In this document: positions 25,806-34,453 of the stretch, one piece after another | How positions within the stretch are numbered: the stretch's first letter is position 1 | Layout: every line of letters begins with the position of its first letter | Source: JADFOI01 sp965218935 | GTDB lineage: Bacteria > Acidobacteriota > UBA6911 > RPQK01 > JADFOI01 | Direction: 5' to 3' | DNA: 64,000 bases | Assembly: GCA_965218935.1 (NCBI GenBank) | Contig: CBDCMH010000008.1 | Span: forward strand, 1-64,000 | The notes under the pieces: generated by a model | What the model was told of the DNA's origin: nothing | The model's input: only the letters and a program-made list of their open reading frames with translations | The model's database searches: none | Position numbers and translations under genes: made by a program

Positions 25806-25961
25806 TGTATCCCGTCAGCGAAAGTGGGACACATAGGGCCGAGAGTTAAGAGAGAGTTGGAAGGTTTGAGGGGGTGAGATCTCACCCCCTCAAAGGGCTG
25901 ATCTTGACAGCCCATCAGAGCAAGCCGATGCTGGTCATGGCACAACCAAAAGGAGAACGCT

Positions 25962-26288
25962 ATGACCACAGACGTCGTCAAACAGATCCGTAGGGCCACC
26001 CGCCGGAGATTCACGGCCGAAGAAAAGATCCACATCGTTTTGGAGGGGCTCCGCGGAGAGATTCCCGTCACCGAACTGTGCCGCAAAGAAGGGATTCAAC
26101 CTTCGATCTACTACAAGTGGTCCAAGGCCTTCCTGGATTCGGGCAAAAACGGTCTAACCCGGGAGACCCAACGGAATGCGACTTCCGGTGAGGTGCGTCG
26201 CTTGAAGGAGGAGAATGAGGCCTTGAAGAAGGCGGTGGCCGAGACGGTAGTGGAGAACCAAAAGCTAAAAAAAAGTTTGGGCCTGTAA
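25962..26288 (+). CDS. IS3 transposase OrfA, copy 1
   Basis: A 108-residue HTH protein: RRFTAEEKIHIVLEGLRGE, ITELCRKEG-type helix-turn-helix (VTELCRKEGIQPSIYYKWSK) and a C-terminal leucine-zipper-like coil (RRLKEENEALKKAV). An A8 run at 26267-26274 near the 3' end, with the orfB frame open upstream of its ATG, suggests programmed -1 frameshifting to an OrfAB transposase, as known for IS3. Confidence 0.92.
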   Translation: MTTDVVKQIRRATRRRFTAEEKIHIVLEGLRGEIPVTELCRKEGIQPSIYYKWSKAFLDSGKNGLTRETQRNATSGEVRRLKEENEALKKAVAETVVENQKLKKSLGL

Positions 26289-26308
26289 GGCGAAGGAGGT
26301 ATCAGAGG

Positions 26309-27307
26309 ATGCTCAGCGAGCACAAGCTGGAAGTTTTAAGGACAGTGGAGGCCTCCGAGTTACCGGTCCGGGAGGTGCTGGATCAACTCGAGATCCCCCG
26401 CTCGACCTACTATCGCTGGAGACACCACTTTCGAAAGAGGGGGTTGGCAGGCTTGCGGGACCGTCCCCCAGGATCAGGACGGGTTTGGAATCAGATCCTG
26501 CCCAAAGAACGGGACCGAATCCTGGAGATGGCGCTGCTGTTTCCAGAGTGGTCCTCACGAGAAGTGAGCTGCCAGGTGACGGATAGGTGCGGGTTTACGG
26601 TCTCGGAATCCTCGGTCTACCGGATTTTGAAAGCGGAAGGGCTGATTCGGGAGGTTCAACTCCGGAGCTTTCCAGCCGAATCGGAATATCGAATCAAGAC
26701 GACCCGACCCAACCAGCAGTGGCAAACGGATGCGACCTATCTTCTGGTCAAGAACTGGGGCTGGTACTATCTGATCTCAGTACTGGATGACTTTAGCCGG
26801 AGGATCCTGGCCTGGGGACTTCACACGGCCATGCGTGCTGGAGACTTCAGCCAGGTGGTCGAGGCGGCTTGTGAGAGAACGGGTGTGGAACAGGCTCCGT
26901 TGTCTGATCGGCCCCGGCTGGTGACAGACCGCGGACCGGCTTTGATCTCCAAAGACTTTGGTCAGTATCTGGAGACCAAGGGACTGGGCCACATCCTGGC
27001 CTCACCCTATCATCCCCAGACCAACGGGAAGATCGAACGCTACCATCGTTCCTGCAAGGAACGCATCAACCTAATGGTCTGGGAGACACCCGAGGAGTTG
27101 GAGCGAGAAATCGCGGTCTTTATCGACTACTACAACTCCAGGCGCTATCACGAGGCCCTGGGTAACGTCACACCCGATGACATGTACTTCGCAAGACGAG
27201 ATTCCATCCACACAAAAAGGAGAAGATTGAAAGGAGTCACCCTTGCCCGTCGGCAGGCGATCAATGCTAAACTAGCCCGATCAGCATCGGTTCCCACTGT
27301 CTCTTAG
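26309..27307 (+). CDS. IS3 transposase OrfB, copy 1
   Basis: The 332-residue catalytic subunit. An N-terminal HTH (LDQLEIPRSTYYRWRHHF) precedes the rve integrase core. Catalytic residues are in QTDATYLL (Asp), LVTDRGPAL (Asp) and QTNGKIERYHRS (Glu), so the DDE triad is complete. It is identical in translation to the copy at 41065-42063. Confidence 0.95.
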   Translation: MLSEHKLEVLRTVEASELPVREVLDQLEIPRSTYYRWRHHFRKRGLAGLRDRPPGSGRVWNQILPKERDRILEMALLFPEWSSREVSCQVTDRCGFTVSESSVYRILKAEGLIREVQLRSFPAESEYRIKTTRPNQQWQTDATYLLVKNWGWYYLISVLDDFSRRILAWGLHTAMRAGDFSQVVEAACERTGVEQAPLSDRPRLVTDRGPALISKDFGQYLETKGLGHILASPYHPQTNGKIERYHRSCKERINLMVWETPEELEREIAVFIDYYNSRRYHEALGNVTPDDMYFARRDSIHTKRRRLKGVTLARRQAINAKLARSASVPTVS

Positions 27308-27347
27308 CTTGGAACCCCAAATGTCCCATTCTCGCTGAAGACGTACA

Positions 27348-27942
27348 ATCAGAGCTCGAAAATGCGTACTTACCCTTTTATTTCCAACTATTTACAGTCT
27401 TCCGGATGGGAACTAGCTAGTACTGCTTTGCTTTCCCCGTTTGTGATCGGCAGCCGAAACATAGACCAAGCCATAGCTTTTCAATGGGCATTGTCTACCA
27501 TCATATTCTGAGATCGAATCCCTCTGCAAAGGCTGTCTTCACAGTAGCAGTAGAAGCGGTGGGAACGGTGGAAAACGGAGAGCGTGAGCGAACCGTTTTC
27601 CAAGCCGTGTGGAAAGGATTTCTGGGTCTTGGATCGTGTCTTGATCGTTTCCATAGGGCGGCAGTTTCCGCAGCTGGGCCGAGGCCCGAAAGTGAGCGGT
27701 CGAGGAGCCCAGCTGGAACCGACGGTTGGAACGGTCTAGGATGGAGGCGGACGGGGGTGTGGCCTGCGCTGTCGGTCGCCGCTTTCGAGGGGACGACTCA
27801 AGTTGAAGTGCCGCCCCTGTCCATCTTTGTGTTCATCCAAACGAGCCTACCGGGGTGGTGCCTTCAAGTGGCTTCGGTGGTAGACGTGGTGGTTTGGATG
27901 ATGGTCGGCAATCCCCTGTACAGATGAAGGAAAGGCGGTGGT
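27348..27942 (+). ncRNA. Structured IS110 leader, candidate bridge RNA
   Basis: About 590 bp between IS3 and the IS110 transposase, without a convincing gene. It contains strong hairpins: GGAAAACGG pairs with CCGTTTTCC (27570-27601) and CAGCTGGGC pairs with GCCCAGCTG (27671-27715). Further stem-forming segments lie near 27780-27900. IS110-group elements are known to encode their bridge RNA in the non-coding region before the recombinase, so the RNA probably lies here. Exact ends cannot be set by eye. Confidence 0.55.
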
Positions 27943-29160
27943 ATGCAAAGAGCGAAGACCATTCAAGTGGCGATCGATGTGGGAAGTGAACACCACTGGG
28001 TAGGCATTGGGGTGTCGGAGGGAGAGGTATTGGAAGAGTTCGAAGTCGAGCACACGCAAGGAGGGTTCGAAAACTTCTTCCGGCGAGTGGAAGGCCACCG
28101 CCGGCGACTGAAGCGACCCGTGGAGGTGGCGATGGAGGGGTACAACGGCTGGGCCCGCCCGTTGGACACTCAGATCCAGCAGCGGGGCTATCGACTCTGG
28201 AACGTCAACAATCTGAAGCTGGCTCGCTACAAGGAGATCTTTCCGGGGCCGGCCAAGAACGACCCCATTGACGCGCGCAAGATGCTGGAACTGTTTCAGC
28301 TGCAGCGATCACTGCCCTTGGCCAAGGAGGTGCTGCAGGAGGTCGGAGAGCGGCCAGTCGAAAACCTGAAACTGAAGCGCTTGACACGTCGTCGCAGGCA
28401 GCTGGTTCAGGAAAAGGTGGGCCTGGTCAGCCGCCTGCATTCGGACTTGCAAGCGGTGTGCCCCGAATTAGCCTCGATCACGGGAGCGCTGACCAATCTC
28501 TGGTTTTTGCGGTTCTTAACCTGCCGCAAGGACCTGTGCCAACTCTCGCGAATCCAGCTGTCCTCGCTGCTGAAAATCCAGGGTGTCGGCCGGCACTACG
28601 CCCAGATCATCCAGGAGTGGCAAGCCCAAGCGTGTTTCGCTTCAGAGGTCTCTTGGGTGGGACCGATGATTCGGAGTGACGCGCGACGCCTTCTCGAACT
28701 GCTGGCTCAGATCGATCAGCTGGAGCAACAGATCGTCCCCGTGGCCCGGCAATCGGCGATGGCCAGGCGAATGGACACCATCCCCGGCTTTGGAACCATC
28801 TGCAGCAGTGAACTGGCCGGCGAGATCGGAACGTTGAAGCGCTTCGAAAAAGAGGCCAGCCTGGCTCTGTACCTGGGGATGGCCGTGCTGGAGCACTCCT
28901 CCGGGAAGCAGCAAGGCACTCAGCGAACCCGTCAGGTCAACCGCAGGGCCCAGTTGGCCTTAATGACCGCCGTCGCCCAGCATATCCGCCAGGTCCCTGA
29001 ATCGAAGGTGTACTACGACAAGAAAAGAGCCGAAGGCAAACGCCACAATCAAGCGGTCCGGGCTCTGGGACGCCACCTGGTGAGAGTGATCTGGTCGATG
29101 CTCACCCAAGAGCGAAACTACGAAGTGAGATCTGAATAATGCTTGAAAATCCTGGCGGGA
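27500..29160 (+). mobile_element. IS110-family insertion sequence (approximate ends)
   Basis: One DEDD recombinase gene preceded by a structured non-coding region, which fits the IS110 group rather than the IS1111 group. IS110 elements lack clear terminal inverted repeats, so the stated limits are approximate. It lies directly inside the right end of IS3 copy 1. Confidence 0.65.
27943..29139 (+). CDS. IS110-family DEDD recombinase
   Basis: A 398-residue bridge-RNA-guided recombinase. The RuvC-like domain has Asp in VAIDVGSEHHWVG, Glu in VAMEGYNGWARPL and Asp pair in NDPIDARKMLEL. A coiled-coil middle leads to the Tnp_20 domain (MDTIPGFGTICSSELAGEIG) and YLGMAVLEHSSGK, where the catalytic Ser is expected. 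The frame is intact and of family length, so the element may be active. Confidence 0.93.
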   Translation: MQRAKTIQVAIDVGSEHHWVGIGVSEGEVLEEFEVEHTQGGFENFFRRVEGHRRRLKRPVEVAMEGYNGWARPLDTQIQQRGYRLWNVNNLKLARYKEIFPGPAKNDPIDARKMLELFQLQRSLPLAKEVLQEVGERPVENLKLKRLTRRRRQLVQEKVGLVSRLHSDLQAVCPELASITGALTNLWFLRFLTCRKDLCQLSRIQLSSLLKIQGVGRHYAQIIQEWQAQACFASEVSWVGPMIRSDARRLLELLAQIDQLEQQIVPVARQSAMARRMDTIPGFGTICSSELAGEIGTLKRFEKEASLALYLGMAVLEHSSGKQQGTQRTRQVNRRAQLALMTAVAQHIRQVPESKVYYDKKRAEGKRHNQAVRALGRHLVRVIWSMLTQERNYEVRSE

Positions 29161-29393
29161 TGTTCAAGTTAACACATCACAAGCTGAGATAGCCCAAATA
29201 CATGGGTAGCGAGACTTTATTTAAATGCTCGATATAGTGGCTTGGTTCCTTCGGCGACCAGTTAACTTAACAATACTTGGAAAAATCCCCCGGTCAAAAT
29301 CCCGTAGGAAAGCCCCAGGAATGACTCTCAGTAGGTGAAGAACCACCCGCGACTTACAAAACCGTCAGGGGTAATCCTTGAGGCCGGAAGGGG
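29140..29393. other. Intergenic region with conserved 3' flank of the duplicated unknown gene
   Basis: No gene. The part from about 29303 to 29393 (starting GTAGGAAAGCCCCAGG and ending GGGCTATTGGGGAGC) is related to 34355-34453, which lies in the same position relative to the paralogous gene. A motif CCAGTTAACTTAACAAT near 29258 recurs as CCAGTTAACTTGACAAT at about 37009. Confidence 0.5.
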
Positions 29394-29852
29394 CTATTGG
29401 GGAGCCGTGTCTTTGTCCGCAATGATGGCGCGGGCTTGATTGGTGAGGAGTTCCTTCTCTTTGGGCGTAAATCGGATATCTCCGCTGACCCACTTGCTGA
29501 GATCCCGGGTTGAGATCTCGGTGATGCGCATCGGTTCACCCCGCAGTGTGATGGAAATGCCGCCGGCAATCTCAATCGCCTGCTGGCACTCCCGGATGGA
29601 TATCGTTGGCGGGGCAGGAGGAAACCGCTCGATGCGTTGGCGTTCTTCTTCCGCAATGATGGCGCGCGCCTTCATGGTGAGATCTTCTTGGCTGTCGCGC
29701 GGAAGCCGGATCTCTCCGCAGACCCAGTGCTCCCCCTGTCTTTGGAGGGCTCTGGTGATGACCACCTGCTCCCCACGAATCATCAGCGGGATGCCGCCCC
29801 CGGCGATCCTAATCGCCTCGTGGCAAGTTCCGATGGATATTTTCGGTTTCAT
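29394..29852 (-). CDS. Unknown protein with two tandem homologous domains (copy A)
   Basis: A 152-residue protein made of two related units of about 70 residues. Each reads I-S-I-x-x-C-x-x-A-I-x-I-A-G, then (I)RGExVxIT, a W-V-x-G-(D/E)-I-R segment and a helix ending KARAIIA(E/D). The first unit spans about residues 3-72 and the second 82-150. No family is recognised. A paralog with the same architecture lies at 34454-34906. The shared flanks suggest a duplicated unit rather than just a gene. Confidence 0.6.
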   Translation of the reverse strand: MKPKISIGTCHEAIRIAGGGIPLMIRGEQVVITRALQRQGEHWVCGEIRLPRDSQEDLTMKARAIIAEEERQRIERFPPAPPTISIRECQQAIEIAGGISITLRGEPMRITEISTRDLSKWVSGDIRFTPKEKELLTNQARAIIADKDTAPQ

Positions 29853-30297
29853 CTTCCCTCCCCTCCAATTGGAGGAAGCCCCCCGGATTATACCACCAGC
29901 ACAAGCTGCTGCCCCGGAGGGTCTTGCACAAGCCTATCGCCAATCAAATCTCTCCTGCAATACCGTTTCGCAACGCCTAAGCCCTTGAAAACACGATCGG
30001 CACCGGATCGTTGCGTAACCGCTCCTTTGTGCAACCGGCCAATAGGGGCTGGGCCCGCTCCTTTGGGGCGAGTTCGCTACAGCCGTGGTGGGGGAGGACA
30101 CCATGGGAGGTGCAGCACGGGGATAGACCGTGCCCGCGAAACTAGACCTGACCTTCGTCGTCGAGGAATCCGCGCCACGGAGTAATGGGGCAGATGCGCT
30201 CTTGGCAGAAGAAGTCCGTACATGCAACAATAAATCGCGGACTGTTACAATCAAGTATGCAGTTTGGTCACCGAAAGAAATTTGAACTGGAGGGAAC
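29853..30297. other. Intergenic region with hairpin repeat 1
   Basis: No gene is supported. It contains the CCCCGGAGGG segment shared with the promoter side of the paralogous gene (about 34961) and the first copy of the TTGCGCAA-type hairpin (30010-30035). The region ends with GGAGGGAAC, the ribosome-binding site of the lipoprotein gene. Confidence 0.45.
30010..30035. repeat. REP-like hairpin, copy 1
   Basis: GTTGCGTAACCGCTCCTTTG then TGCAAC: arms GTTGCGYAA and TTGTGCAAC around an 8-9 base loop. Related copies are at 34153, 37115 and 40483. Copies 1 and 4 also share the preceding CCGGAT(C/T) block. Confidence 0.65.
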
Positions 30298-30570
30298 ATG
30301 CACACTCTGACTGCCGTTTCTATTGGGGTAATCCTTCTCCTTGGCGCCTGTGCCGGGTCGACGGATGAAGCTATGCCAACGGATGAAGCCATGCCAATGG
30401 ACGAAGCTATGCCAACGGATGAAGCCATGCCAATGGACGAAGCCATGTCAACGGATGAAGCCATGTCAACGGATGAAGCTATGCCAACGGATGAAGCCAT
30501 GCCAACGGACGAAGCTATGCCGACGGATGAAGCTATGCCGACGGATGAAGCCGGTACCAACGAGAGATAA
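30298..30570 (+). CDS. Minisatellite-encoded lipoprotein
   Basis: A 90-residue protein. The signal peptide MHTLTAVSIGVILLLGAC ends in a lipobox (LGAC), followed by GS and then eleven hexapeptide units of the form TDEAMP/MDEAMP/TDEAMS, ending GTNER. The mature protein is therefore a highly acidic repeat tail anchored to a membrane by its lipid. It may act as a spacer or metal binder; small pentapeptide-like Met/Asp repeats of this type are seen in other lipoproteins, but no function is known. The DNA repeat unit is 18 bp, in frame. Confidence 0.6.
   Translation: MHTLTAVSIGVILLLGACAGSTDEAMPTDEAMPMDEAMPTDEAMPMDEAMSTDEAMSTDEAMPTDEAMPTDEAMPTDEAMPTDEAGTNER
30358..30551. repeat. 18-bp in-frame tandem repeat (about 11 units)
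   Basis: Units of the form ACGGATGAAGCCATGCCA, with a few variant positions, are arrayed head to tail inside the lipoprotein gene. Because each unit is six codons, gain or loss changes protein length without breaking the frame. Confidence 0.9.
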
Positions 30571-30750
30571 CCAAGAAAAGACAGCCAACGTCTTCGGAAA
30601 CGCGTGTGTCCTGACCTGGAGGCCCCCTCCATCCTCGCCAATCCGGGCATTGTCACATTAACAATGCAGTCGGCGGGCCTAGGTGCCAGCACACAACCCC
30701 CACTCGAGTGCCGTATGTCCCGGGAGCAGTGCGGGCCGTGTAGGAAATCT
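30571..30750. other. Short intergenic region, nothing recognised
   Basis: No gene or clear structure between the lipoprotein and the broken outer-membrane gene. Confidence 0.4.
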
Positions 30751-31110
30751 ATGCGTTTTGCATCGTTGATCGCATCCACCGCCGGTGGAATCCTGGTGTT
30801 TTGTTCCATCCCCGGCGTGGCCGCCCAGAGTGGGGCCGGGGGCCCGCCGCGCTCCAGGTGGTACGTTGGTGGGGGCATCGGATCGCATTGGGCACCCAGC
30901 ATCGGCCAGGAGGGGTGGAATCGGGACCCGGCCTGCTATCCTCGGGATGCTTGTTTCGATGCGGATCCCGTTCCTTAAATCTCCGGATACCGGTGGCGTT
31001 ATGATATCGGCGCGGATGCCGGAGCCGCGTTCGAACTTTCGGCCGGGCGCATTTTCAATCGCACACGCCTGAAGCTATCGTTTGCGCAGCGGAAGAACGG
31101 CCTCGGCCAG
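30751..31110 (+). pseudogene. Outer-membrane protein fragment with in-frame stop
   Basis: The start encodes a signal peptide (MRFASLIASTAGGILVFCSI then VAAQ). It is followed by a beta-barrel-like sequence (RWYVGGGIGSHWAP) with a Cys pair (PACYPRDACFD). An in-frame TAA at 30976-30978 interrupts it. The same frame continues as ISGYRWRYDIGADAGAAFEL and RIFNRTRLKLSFAQRKNG before merging into an antisense TonB-receptor fragment. The rest of the barrel is gone. Confidence 0.5.
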
Positions 31111-31114
31111 ATGT

Positions 31115-31600
31115 TACGCAGCATCACCCAACCGGAACACCGGGAAATTCCGCGCCTCGGGGATCCCTTCCGCGAGCAGCGTCTGGATCTCGCTCTCCGT
31201 CAGTTTGATTTCCTGCGACAGGGCGCCACGATCATCGATGTCGATCCGGAAGTAGTCGGTTGTTCCGGCTGGAGCTGCCCGCCGCCCCTCGCGGCGGCCA
31301 CCGCGGATGTGGACGGGACAACGCCGTTGGGCAACTGCCCGTCGATGAACGCGTTCTGCTGTCCCGGGGTCGGCCCCGGAACCCGCTACTCACGGCGGCA
31401 CGCAGCGAGAACGCGTCGGTCATCTCAACGCGCGCCGCGAGTTTGCCGTTGGTCGTAGATCTGAGCTGGGTTGCGCAGGTTCGTATTGCTGGCCGCGATG
31501 ATTGCCTGCGCATCCTCACGCTGAATGCTGCGGTTGGTCGGGTTGGCGTTTGCAAGGGTTCGGAGGACGAGACGCGGGCCGGCTCTTTACACGCGGAGCG
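31115..31600 (-). pseudogene. TonB-dependent receptor fragment
   Basis: Read on the minus strand the sequence gives, across frame changes, ANPTNRSIQREDAQAIIAAS, EMTDAFSLRAAVSSGFRG, PGQQNAFIDGQLPNG and EIKLTESEIQTLLAEGIPEA. These resemble the barrel-strand part of TonB receptors around the SLRAAVSSGFRAPT motif. The complete receptor at 37438-40245 has the equivalent ALRGSVGSGFRAPT and FTLTADEVAQVERAGVQGAS. Only this internal portion survives. Confidence 0.5.
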
Positions 31601-31666
31601 TCGGCAGTAATATTGTACTAGGCTGGCAAGGGGGGGACCTCGGAATATGATAGTTTTGGAGGCATA

Positions 31667-32641
31667 ATGATGAAACCTAGTCTCTCCCCATTACTGATTC
31701 CCTTGATCTTGCTATGCGCCTCGCCGCAGGCGTTCGGTGACGATGAACCGCTGTCTTGCGCGGATCGCTCCGTCACCGCCCATGCTGTGCGCACAACGGA
31801 GGACGTTCAGGCGTTCGTTCAATGTGCCTACGAGTTCGTCCAGGACATGGGGTTTGCGGCGGCCCGATGGGCCTTCAACGAGGACGAGCGTTGGAAAAGC
31901 GGACCGACCTATATCTTCGTCGACGAAGTAACGCCGGTGAGCGATCAGTCTCGATCATTCGTCTACCCGCCCGATCCTTCGCGGGAAGGAGAACCGTGGG
32001 GATTTTTGATCGACGCCTTCGGCAACGACTGGTACGAAGAACAGTACCGCCTTATGAGCAGCTTCGACGAGGGCTGGATCTACTACTCCTTCACCAACCC
32101 AGCTACGGGCCGGGACGAACCGAAGGCTTCCTACCTCAAGAGCATCGACTGGGAAGGGAACCCGGCCACGATCGGAGCGGGCATTTACCGCCGCGACCTT
32201 CCCGGCACCTGCGAGAGCGAAGAGGTCAACGCCACGATGCTTGACGAGCACCCGTCCGAAGGACGGTTGCAGGAGTTCGTCCGTTGCGCCGCCATGGAAC
32301 TCGAATCGATGGGATACTTCGGACTCGCCTCTTTATCGGGCGATCCGCGCTGGAGGAGCTATTCGATCTACCTGTTTGGCGTGGACATGTACGGCAACAC
32401 GCTCTTTACCGGCAGCCCCTACAACTGGGGAGCGGGCATGAGCCCCTCTGAGCTGACCACCATCGCCGCCCGGGATGACGTGGCCGTGGCGGAGGCGTTC
32501 GGGGAAACCTTTCTATACTACTCGGCGGTCAATCCCTCCACCGGGACGCCGCAACGCAAGGTGTCTTTCGTCAAGCGGGTGGTCTCCTTCGGGGTGCCGG
32601 TCCTGCTCGGTGCTGGCTATTATTTAGACGAGGGCCCGTAG
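31667..32641 (+). CDS. Secreted protein with two tandem Cache domains
   Basis: A 324-residue exported protein (signal peptide LIPLILLCASPQAFG) consisting of two single-Cache-type sensor domains. Domain 1 (about 45-185) has the Cache features DAFGNDWYEEQY, GWIYYSFTNPATGRDEPKAS and NPATIGAGIYRR. Domain 2 (about 195-320) has YLFGVDMYGNTLFTG, ETFLYYSAVNPSTGTPQRK and VLLGAGYYLD. There is no transmembrane helix, HAMP or signalling domain, so it is a free-standing soluble binding protein, unlike typical Cache chemoreceptors. A truncated paralog lies at 40526-41024. Confidence 0.75.
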   Translation: MMKPSLSPLLIPLILLCASPQAFGDDEPLSCADRSVTAHAVRTTEDVQAFVQCAYEFVQDMGFAAARWAFNEDERWKSGPTYIFVDEVTPVSDQSRSFVYPPDPSREGEPWGFLIDAFGNDWYEEQYRLMSSFDEGWIYYSFTNPATGRDEPKASYLKSIDWEGNPATIGAGIYRRDLPGTCESEEVNATMLDEHPSEGRLQEFVRCAAMELESMGYFGLASLSGDPRWRSYSIYLFGVDMYGNTLFTGSPYNWGAGMSPSELTTIAARDDVAVAEAFGETFLYYSAVNPSTGTPQRKVSFVKRVVSFGVPVLLGAGYYLDEGP

Positions 32642-32772
32642 GCCAGGACGAGAAGAATTCCTCGGCACGAAGATCTCATTCTTGCCGGCGTGTTGCCGGG
32701 CCGACCGGGGTCGTCTCTCTGTACAGACCCTTGTTGGCTCCGTTGTTGGGCCGCAAAACAGATTGGGCCGGC

Positions 32773-33783
32773 TCACTCATTGAGTTCGGGGCTCACCAGC
32801 ACTCTCACCTCGACTCGCCGGTTCGACTCGCGTCCCTCCGGGGTGGTATTATCTCCGACCGGCTGCGCGACGCCATAGCCAAAGGGCGCCACGAACCGGC
32901 GCATCGGGATCTGATGCTGCCCCACCAGATAACGGCGCACCTGGTCAGCCCGTCTTTGGCTGAGCTCGAGATTGGAGAGCGCAACCCCGTCTGAAGAGGC
33001 GAACCCTCGAATCTCGACCAGGTAACCTTTCGTCGTGGTGATCGTCTCCGCCAGTACATCCAGTTGAGCCTTGGCCTCCTCGGAGACCTCGGCACTGTTG
33101 ACGAGGAACTGGACGATGAGGAGATCGCCGGTCTGGTATTGGTCCAGCCGACTGAACCGCCGGTTGGTGGCCTCCACACCGATGAGTGCCGTCTCTGCCG
33201 TCCCCTCAACTCGTTTCACCTCGGACAGGGTCTGCCTGGCGGCGGCCTCGAGCTCTTCCATTTCTCCGGCGTGGACCTGGTCCCGCTGTTCGTTCTCCTC
33301 CAGACGGGTGTTGGCCTCAGCCAACTCGGCCTTTAGCGGCTCCACCTGGGAGGTGATGGTTCTGGCAATCTTCAGAGCGTCCTGGGTGAACTCCACCTTC
33401 TCTGCCAGAATCCGGCTGGAAGTTTGGGTGCCTTCCACCTTGACTTCGAGGCCGGCGACCAGGTCGCTCACGGAATACACGATGGCGTCGCGCAGGAAGT
33501 TCTTTTTCTCTTCATGAATCTGGGTGGAGCTACTCAGCTCGACCGTCAACTCTATTCCCCGGTATTCCTTCAGGGTAAAGCCCTCGGAAAGGCGCTCCAT
33601 GATCACCCCCCGAACCTTGAACTCCCGCGAGGGAGAACTGGCCCCTCTCCCTTGCTGGGCCGCCAGCGGCGCCAGCACTCCCGTCAAAAGGAGCAGCAAT
33701 AGGACCCAGCCAGGGGAAAAGCCCCCCCTGACCTTTGCGGTAGATCGCTCCCCAAACCCGTCTTTTCTTCTGCTGACCTTCAT
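32773..33783 (-). CDS. OmpA-family cell-envelope protein
   Basis: A 336-residue exported protein. After a signal peptide (WVLLLLLLTGVLAPLAAQ) comes an N-terminal domain of short beta segments (about 55-130: FKVRGVIMERLSEGFTLKEY, ELSSSTQIHE). A coiled coil follows (about 140-195). The C-terminal OmpA peptidoglycan-binding domain (about 215-335) has VEIRGFASSDGVALSNLELS, QRRADQVRRYL and ESNRRVEVRV. It would tether the outer membrane or a protein complex to the cell wall. No stop lies between the signal peptide and the OmpA domain. Confidence 0.85.
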   Translation of the reverse strand: MKVSRRKDGFGERSTAKVRGGFSPGWVLLLLLLTGVLAPLAAQQGRGASSPSREFKVRGVIMERLSEGFTLKEYRGIELTVELSSSTQIHEEKKNFLRDAIVYSVSDLVAGLEVKVEGTQTSSRILAEKVEFTQDALKIARTITSQVEPLKAELAEANTRLEENEQRDQVHAGEMEELEAAARQTLSEVKRVEGTAETALIGVEATNRRFSRLDQYQTGDLLIVQFLVNSAEVSEEAKAQLDVLAETITTTKGYLVEIRGFASSDGVALSNLELSQRRADQVRRYLVGQHQIPMRRFVAPFGYGVAQPVGDNTTPEGRESNRRVEVRVLVSPELNE

Positions 33784-34453
33784 GACCTTCAGGCTCCTTT
33801 CTCTTAGAAGATGAATTCAAATACGCAGCTGCGTATATTAAAACAGACCGGGGTGTGCTTTTGGTCCACGGCTGTCGTTCTGAATCTTTTCCGATTGGGT
33901 TGGCACCGGCTGAAATCGGTTCATCACCGGATGTTGAGGACGCATTCTTTTTCGACATAGGAAGCGGCCACGGCAACGTGATCAGCCCGCGCCCATACGG
34001 TACACGTTCGACCTTTGGACCTTAAGTTGACAACACCACCCAGAAGGTGGAATCGCGGGATTCTAATCCAAACAGTTCACGGTCTTAGGGGCATCGGGTC
34101 GGCTGGTGTGAAACTTCCGCTCTGCTGTTCGCGACCCGGACGGGGCGGGATCGTTGCAAAACCACTCCTTTGTGCAATCCCTCTCGCTGGGGATTCTCTT
34201 CTGTGTGGTTGATTTTTTGTTCCAGTCGGTTTATCCACAGTAGTCGTTGTTCCTACTACTTGTTCTTATTACTTGTAAGGGGGGGTAGATTTATGCGGGG
34301 AAAACTCCCCCGAAATCACCGGCCCCTGTGGATAAACTTCGCGGTGGCGGTTTCGTAGGAAAGCCCCAGGCGCGGCTTTCAGCGGTGCAGACCAAAGTCG
34401 CGAGCTCGTTCCTCGCGGGACCGTGAAGGGCGAACCTTGCGGCGGGAAAAGGG
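33784..34453. other. Non-coding gap with hairpin repeat 2
   Basis: About 670 bp without a supported gene. It contains hairpin copy 2 (34153-34178), an ACCTTAAGTTGACAACACC segment near 34019, and, from about 34355, the conserved 3' flank of the duplicated unknown gene. Confidence 0.45.
34153..34178. repeat. REP-like hairpin, copy 2
   Basis: GTTGCAAAACCACTCCTTTG then TGCAAT. It keeps the CTCCTTTGTGCAA arm, but the left arm has diverged (GTTGCAAAA), so the stem is weaker. Confidence 0.55.

Larger units (their letters stand above)
25806..27347 (+). mobile_element. IS3-family insertion sequence, copy 1 (1542 bp)
   Basis: The left end starts TGTATCCCGTCAGCGAAAGT and the right end, read inward, starts TGTACGTCTTCAGCGAGAAT; these are imperfect terminal inverted repeats. 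Both orfA and orfB are intact. An internal palindrome (GGGGGTGAGATCTCACCCCC) lies about 65 bp inside the left end. The second copy, at 41025-42566, has the same length in inverted orientation. No target duplication flanks this copy (AAC left, ATC right). Confidence 0.93.

Noticed and set aside
30298..30570. The 18-bp repeat array as a CRISPR
   Set aside because: The units are contiguous without spacers, lie inside a reading frame with a signal peptide, and no cas genes are present.
29934..30902. A 322-residue minus-strand frame with SSVGIA/SSVGMA repeats
   Set aside because: The repeats are the antisense reading of the lipoprotein minisatellite; the plus frame has a signal peptide and ribosome-binding site.
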